DNA from: Distichodus sexfasciatus
Taxonomy: Eukaryota > Chordata > Actinopteri > Characiformes > Distichodontidae
DNA length: 64,000 nucleotides
Assembly: GCA_032718565.1 (NCBI GenBank)
Contig: JAVGVS010000281.1
Coordinates: forward strand, 124,001-188,000
Direction: 5' to 3'
Part shown: in pieces, positions 60,441-64,000 of the stretch
How the letters are laid out: the number at the start of each line of letters is the position of its first letter
Numbering within the stretch: position 1 is the stretch's first letter
Program-made: the position numbers and the translations under genes
The notes under the pieces: generated by a model
Told to the model about the DNA's origin: nothing
The model's input: only the letters and a program-made list of their open reading frames with translations
The model's database searches: none

Positions 60441-60970
60441 TGAAAAAGAAATTTAGATGTGCTGGAGGTGGCGACGGCGGAGATCAGCTATGAGCGGCGA
60501 GTCCAATATTCCCAGCTGCTCTCCTGGAAAAGGTCATTACCCAGACCTCCCAACCTGGGAAAGGTACACGCTTTATTTAACAGTTCAATCAGGGCCAGTC
60601 TTAGGGTTTAATGGAGCGGAAACGCCAAAAGCCAACAGTCGGCACGGCTCACATTATGTGTCTGACCCTGTGGGGAAAAAAACATTATGTGCTGTTGATC
60701 TTTTTCCCACAACAAGCTGCTTACCTCCAGAGTTAACGGCAGCTTTTTGGAAACTTCACATATTACACTCTTGCTATTCTTAAGATGCTTCACCATTGGC
60801 CTATTGCTGGAGTGCCGGAGGTTGGGAGCATCCTGTTAATTATTGATGGCGGTGGAAAGGAGCCCACAGCTCAGCACAGCCATATTGGTTTCTGTAGTCA
60901 CCATGTGCTAATATGGCCGCTTTGCTTGAGTGAACGTCTGTTTTCTAGGGGAAAGGACAGAATGATTTAG
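60441..60970. other. GC-richer unique island, candidate conserved noncoding element
   Basis: GGAGGTGGCGACGGCGGAGA and several CpGs stand out from the AT-rich background. The 108-codon frame at 60457-60783 has no splice support. Two CCATATTGG/CTAATATGGCC words (60880-60920) resemble serum-response CArG-type sites. A regulatory element is the best guess; conservation is unknown. Confidence 0.33.
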
Positions 60971-61141
60971 AGCTTTCCCAGCTTACCCACTGTGCTTTAT
61001 CAGTAGCCAAAGTCACAGGAGATAAAAACAAACAGGCTTCTCTTGATGTTTTCCTTCAGTTTTTTTTAACATGACAGCAGACAGATGCAGAAAGTGATTA
61101 ACATAGTGAGGAATAATGCTAAAGCACAAGGTTTTCTCCAT

Positions 61142-61179
61142 TATTTTATTCATCCAAAAGTGGTTGGATGAATAAAATA
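61142..61179. repeat. Perfect 16-bp hairpin, 6-base loop
   Basis: TATTTTATTCATCCAA and its exact reverse complement flank AAGTGG. The stem includes AATAAAAT on the descending arm. Confidence 0.95.
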
Positions 61180-61536
61180 TCAGTAAGACAATAAATATAC
61201 CTTTTCTAGTTCATAGCAATTCTTTTGATGTGGGAATTTAAGGATTTGTATGCACAAACTATGTTCTGTGTGTTATTTTTGATAGCAGCACATAGTACAT
61301 GTTACAATACCAACCATCCCTAACCAACAAAGCCTCTTGGGAGTGTTTAATGAAGTTATAGAATACTGCCTAGCAGTGTTCTGTAGCTGAAATGCAAAGC
61401 ATGCAAAGGACCTTGTTGTATTTCTCAGGTTTGGAAATTTTCTGGTTCCATTTTTGACAGATCAGGGTGAGAGGCTGAACACACAATTTCTGGAGCATGC
61501 TAGTCCACATTCTGTATGATGTTCTATTTATTATCA

Positions 61537-61830
61537 CTCTTAATTTCTGTCTGGTAAATATGTAAAATTTGAAATAGTTATATTACTTGAAGTGTTCGTG
61601 TTCATGTATTATTACTATTAAATCTCTAAATGCACTCTACTTTCCATCTCGGCTAATATAACAGACTATGTAAGAATAATGACTACTTACAAGTACAAAA
61701 AAATATAACATAAACATAAAGTTACATAAGACATTTTGCAAAACCAAACTGTCCTTTTGCTCCATTTTAACAAACTCACCATACCATGTACTTTGGCCAG
61801 ACGCAAAGTGCCTCATTACATATGCATGAG
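61537..61830 (+). repeat. 294-bp direct duplication, copy 1
   Basis: Nearly identical (about 96% by eye) to 63257-63549, starting CTCTTAATTTCTGTCTG and ending CATTACATATGCATGAG in both. Flanks differ on both sides. Differences cluster at the AGTACAAAAAAAT and ATAAACATAAAG positions. Confidence 0.95.
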
Positions 61831-62514
61831 AGGTTATGGACCCTTTGTTTGTTCTAGAACACTCATCTCAAGACTACCTGTAAGATGGAGAAGGGTTTAG
61901 AAAGACTCTGTCAGTTGAAGATCTAAAAGGCAGATGGTGGGAAAATGAGCTTGCTTTTACATCTCTTCTAGAGGACAGGGCACCCACTATTTAGTCTTAA
62001 CTCCTTTCCCACATGCACTTCAACCTGAGAAATTCTGCAACTTGTTTAATGAGAACAATTAGGTGTAAACTTAGATGGGTAATTGGTGGGTAAGGTGGTG
62101 AAGATTTAATGTTGTATTTGTCCTGTGACTCATTAAGGGAACATTTAAACAAAACCTAGAAAAACAAACAAGCTCTGGCAACTAGGGAACGTCAGACTGA
62201 TCTGTCAAGTAACTGGTTTAATTTAACACTTTTTTGGACAAGTTACTCTGTTGTGTAGTAAACAAATGTGTTACTGCTGCATTTGTAATGTGCCAGCAAG
62301 TCTTTGTCCAAGATTTTCATTGCGATTGTATCTTGGGTAGGCCAGGCACAATATAGGTGCATTTAGATTGCATAATGTTGTATAGTACACTGCTGTTCGG
62401 TGTGAATGGAAAAAACAGTACTGTACCACTAAAAGCATCATCTGGCATGATGTTGGACAAAACACAACAAAGGCTTCAAGAATGAAATTATCACACTTAG
62501 GGAGTTCCAAACAA
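61831..62514. other. Unique sequence, nothing recognised
   Basis: No repeat or exon seen. Confidence 0.5.
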
Positions 62515-62765
62515 AGCAGTTTATTTGAACATAATACAAACAGAGATGGTTTCCTCCAGATGAGTAGATTTTGAATCCAGCAAAGGCAGCAAGACAGGCA
62601 AATCAACATGACAGAAGAATGGCAGACAAGTCCAAATCATAAGCAAAAATATGGACAAAGAAAAGAACTATCAGGATGCTGGCACTATTTATACCAGAAG
62701 TGAACCTAGAATTCAGATGATTTCAGGTTCTCCAAATAACTGGAATGGAGGTGTTTGACATGATA
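62515..62765 (-). repeat. LTR-like fragment with TATA box
   Basis: The minus strand has GGTATAAATAGTGCCAGC near 62680-62697 and GTTTATTTGAAC-type words. Text such as CAAAGGCAGCAAGACAGGCA is like other minus-strand LTR-like blocks in this window. Borders unclear. Confidence 0.35.
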
Positions 62766-62942
62766 ATGTAGGGGAGATGGATATTATTGTCTGCAGGTTT
62801 TTGGCTCTGCTTCTTGGTTTTTGGTTGGTGCATTTGGTACCCTAAACTAAGGCTAACCAAAAATATTAGCTGCTATACTTTATATGACTGAGAATTATAA
62901 TTCCAGCTCTTGTCTAGAGAAACTTACATTTTGGAATTACAG

Positions 62943-63053
62943 GGACCTCCTGGAACAACTTATACTGAGTGGGATCTTCAGGGGCTAAATGGTGAAAGCG
63001 CTGGAGATAGAATTCAACTGGACATGGATCAAAACTTGTCTGTAGCCATCATG
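62943..63053 (+). CDS. Candidate internal coding exon, 37 codons, unidentified
   Basis: Acceptor TTTTGGAATTACAG ends at 62942 and a consensus-like donor ATG|GTAAGC starts at 63054. The 111-base interval is a multiple of three and open in phase 0: GPPGTTYTEWDLQGLNGESA, then GDRIQLDMDQNLSVAIM. Composition is protein-like, with acidic, glycine and aromatic residues and no low complexity, and the base composition is less AT-rich than the flanks. The polypyrimidine tract is only moderate. I do not recognise the protein. It lies between the two copies of the 294-bp duplication. It could also be a decayed transposon fragment. Confidence 0.33.
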
Positions 63054-63256
63054 GTAAGCTTTGTAACAAAAAAACTGTCCAGCCCTGTGATCACTCTTTC
63101 AGAAATGAACATTATCATAGTGGAAAAGTGCCTTATGAGGAGTAATAACTTCCTAGTCATGTAGACCATATGATAAACTGGGACAGTCCCATTTTCAGAG
63201 TCTACATTTTGCTCTTACATGAACACATCATTGTTGTTTTTTGAGACCAACTCTTT

Positions 63257-63549
63257 CTCTTAATTTCTGTCTGATAAATATTTAAAATTTGAAATAGTTA
63301 TATTACTTGAAGTGTTCGTGTTCATGTATTATTACTATTAAATCTCTAAATGCACTCTACTTTCCATCTCGGCTAATATAACAGACTATGTAAGAATATT
63401 GACTACTTACAATTGCAAAAAAATATAACATAATTTAAAGTTACATAAGACATTTTGCAAAACCAAACTGGCCTTTTGCTCCATTTTAACAAACTCACCA
63501 TACCATGTACTTTGGCCAGACGCAAAGTGCCTCATTACATATGCATGAG
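63257..63549 (+). repeat. 294-bp direct duplication, copy 2
   Basis: Partner of 61537-61830, 1,720 bases downstream in the same orientation. Confidence 0.95.
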
Positions 63550-64000
63550 CCAATGGATTTCAATCTTTGATGGCACGGGTACAAAGCAATTAAAACAATC
63601 ATTCCTGCAATTTTAATGAGACAACACTTATTCCTAAAACTCTTCTATATAATCCATTAGTCCGCCTTTGGGCCGCAGTCCTTTGCTAAACACTAGCACC
63701 TCTGCAGGTTTTAACTTTCAGCACTCCATTTGGAGAGTCATAAAAGAAGACATCAGCTGTATTTCTTAATTCGTGTGCTTTGACCTGAGTGAACAAAGGG
63801 GCGCAGAGACGTGTTCACAATTACTTTTACGACTAATGTGCTCAATCAAGCACCATCTAAGATCCATTTAGGATGCACCGTTCCCTGATTCATTGGGTCA
63901 CAAATGGAGGGGAGAGACGAGGAATTAGCTTAACACCTTGGCATTGTGCCAGGGATCAAAGACTGTTTTTAAACCTGCCTATAAAAAGCCTTCCCTCAAT
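63550..64000. other. Unique GC-richer sequence at window end
   Basis: 63640-63960 is less AT-rich, with no repeat signature and no splice sites, and carries several TAATG/AATTAGC words. Possible conserved noncoding DNA, unproven. Confidence 0.35.

Overview
The window reads as gene-poor, AT-rich noncoding DNA of a ray-finned fish (teleost): an intergenic desert or a very large intron. The evidence is the repeat content: Tc1 elements of the Sleeping Beauty type, hAT-like short elements, tRNA-derived SINEs with the teleost 'GGCGGCACGGTGG' head, a chromodomain Ty3/gypsy retrotransposon, and abundant (AT)n, (TATC)n, (AAT)n, (TC)n and (TG)n microsatellites. I see no complete host protein-coding gene. 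The only long intact reading frame is a 340-residue Tc1-like transposase at 28593-29615 (minus). The species cannot be fixed from the sequence; a teleost is clear.

Layout. 1-8200 is mostly unique AT-rich sequence with one LTR-like block (2111-2648). 8200-10350 holds a short Tc1-like deletion derivative with near-perfect 45-bp inverted ends, and several LTR-like repeats. 10350-13350 is unique, with GC-richer islands that could be conserved regulatory DNA. 13353-14354 is a solo LTR with a 5-bp target duplication; inside it lies a full-length U2 snRNA copy fused to a tRNA-derived SINE. 15800-24500 is unique DNA sprinkled with SINEs, a 119-bp mini solo LTR and microsatellites. 24856-24965 is an exon-like island. 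27795-30177 is a nested structure: an older inverted-repeat element carrying a young, intact Tc1 transposon. 31903-32227 is a solo LTR related to the gypsy element at 38925-42586, which is internally deleted and frameshifted. 38190-38798 is another inverted-repeat element holding a short telomere-like array. 42600-51300 is unique DNA with SINE and LTR fragments. 51396-52932 is a non-autonomous hAT-like element. 55437-56700 is a dead Tc1 remnant ending in a (TA)n tract. 61537-63549 carries a 294-bp segment in two direct copies, flanking a second candidate exon (62943-63053).

How the parts relate: most content is mobile DNA at different stages of decay. The Tc1 at 28380-30010 looks youngest (open frame, paired direct repeats in both termini, TA duplication). 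The gypsy copy cannot move by itself, since RNase H and most of the integrase are gone. One SINE family occurs at least nine times. The nestings (SINE/U2 in LTR, Tc1 in an inverted-repeat element, hAT-like element abutting a SINE) give a relative order of insertions. All family assignments are by eye; no database search was possible.
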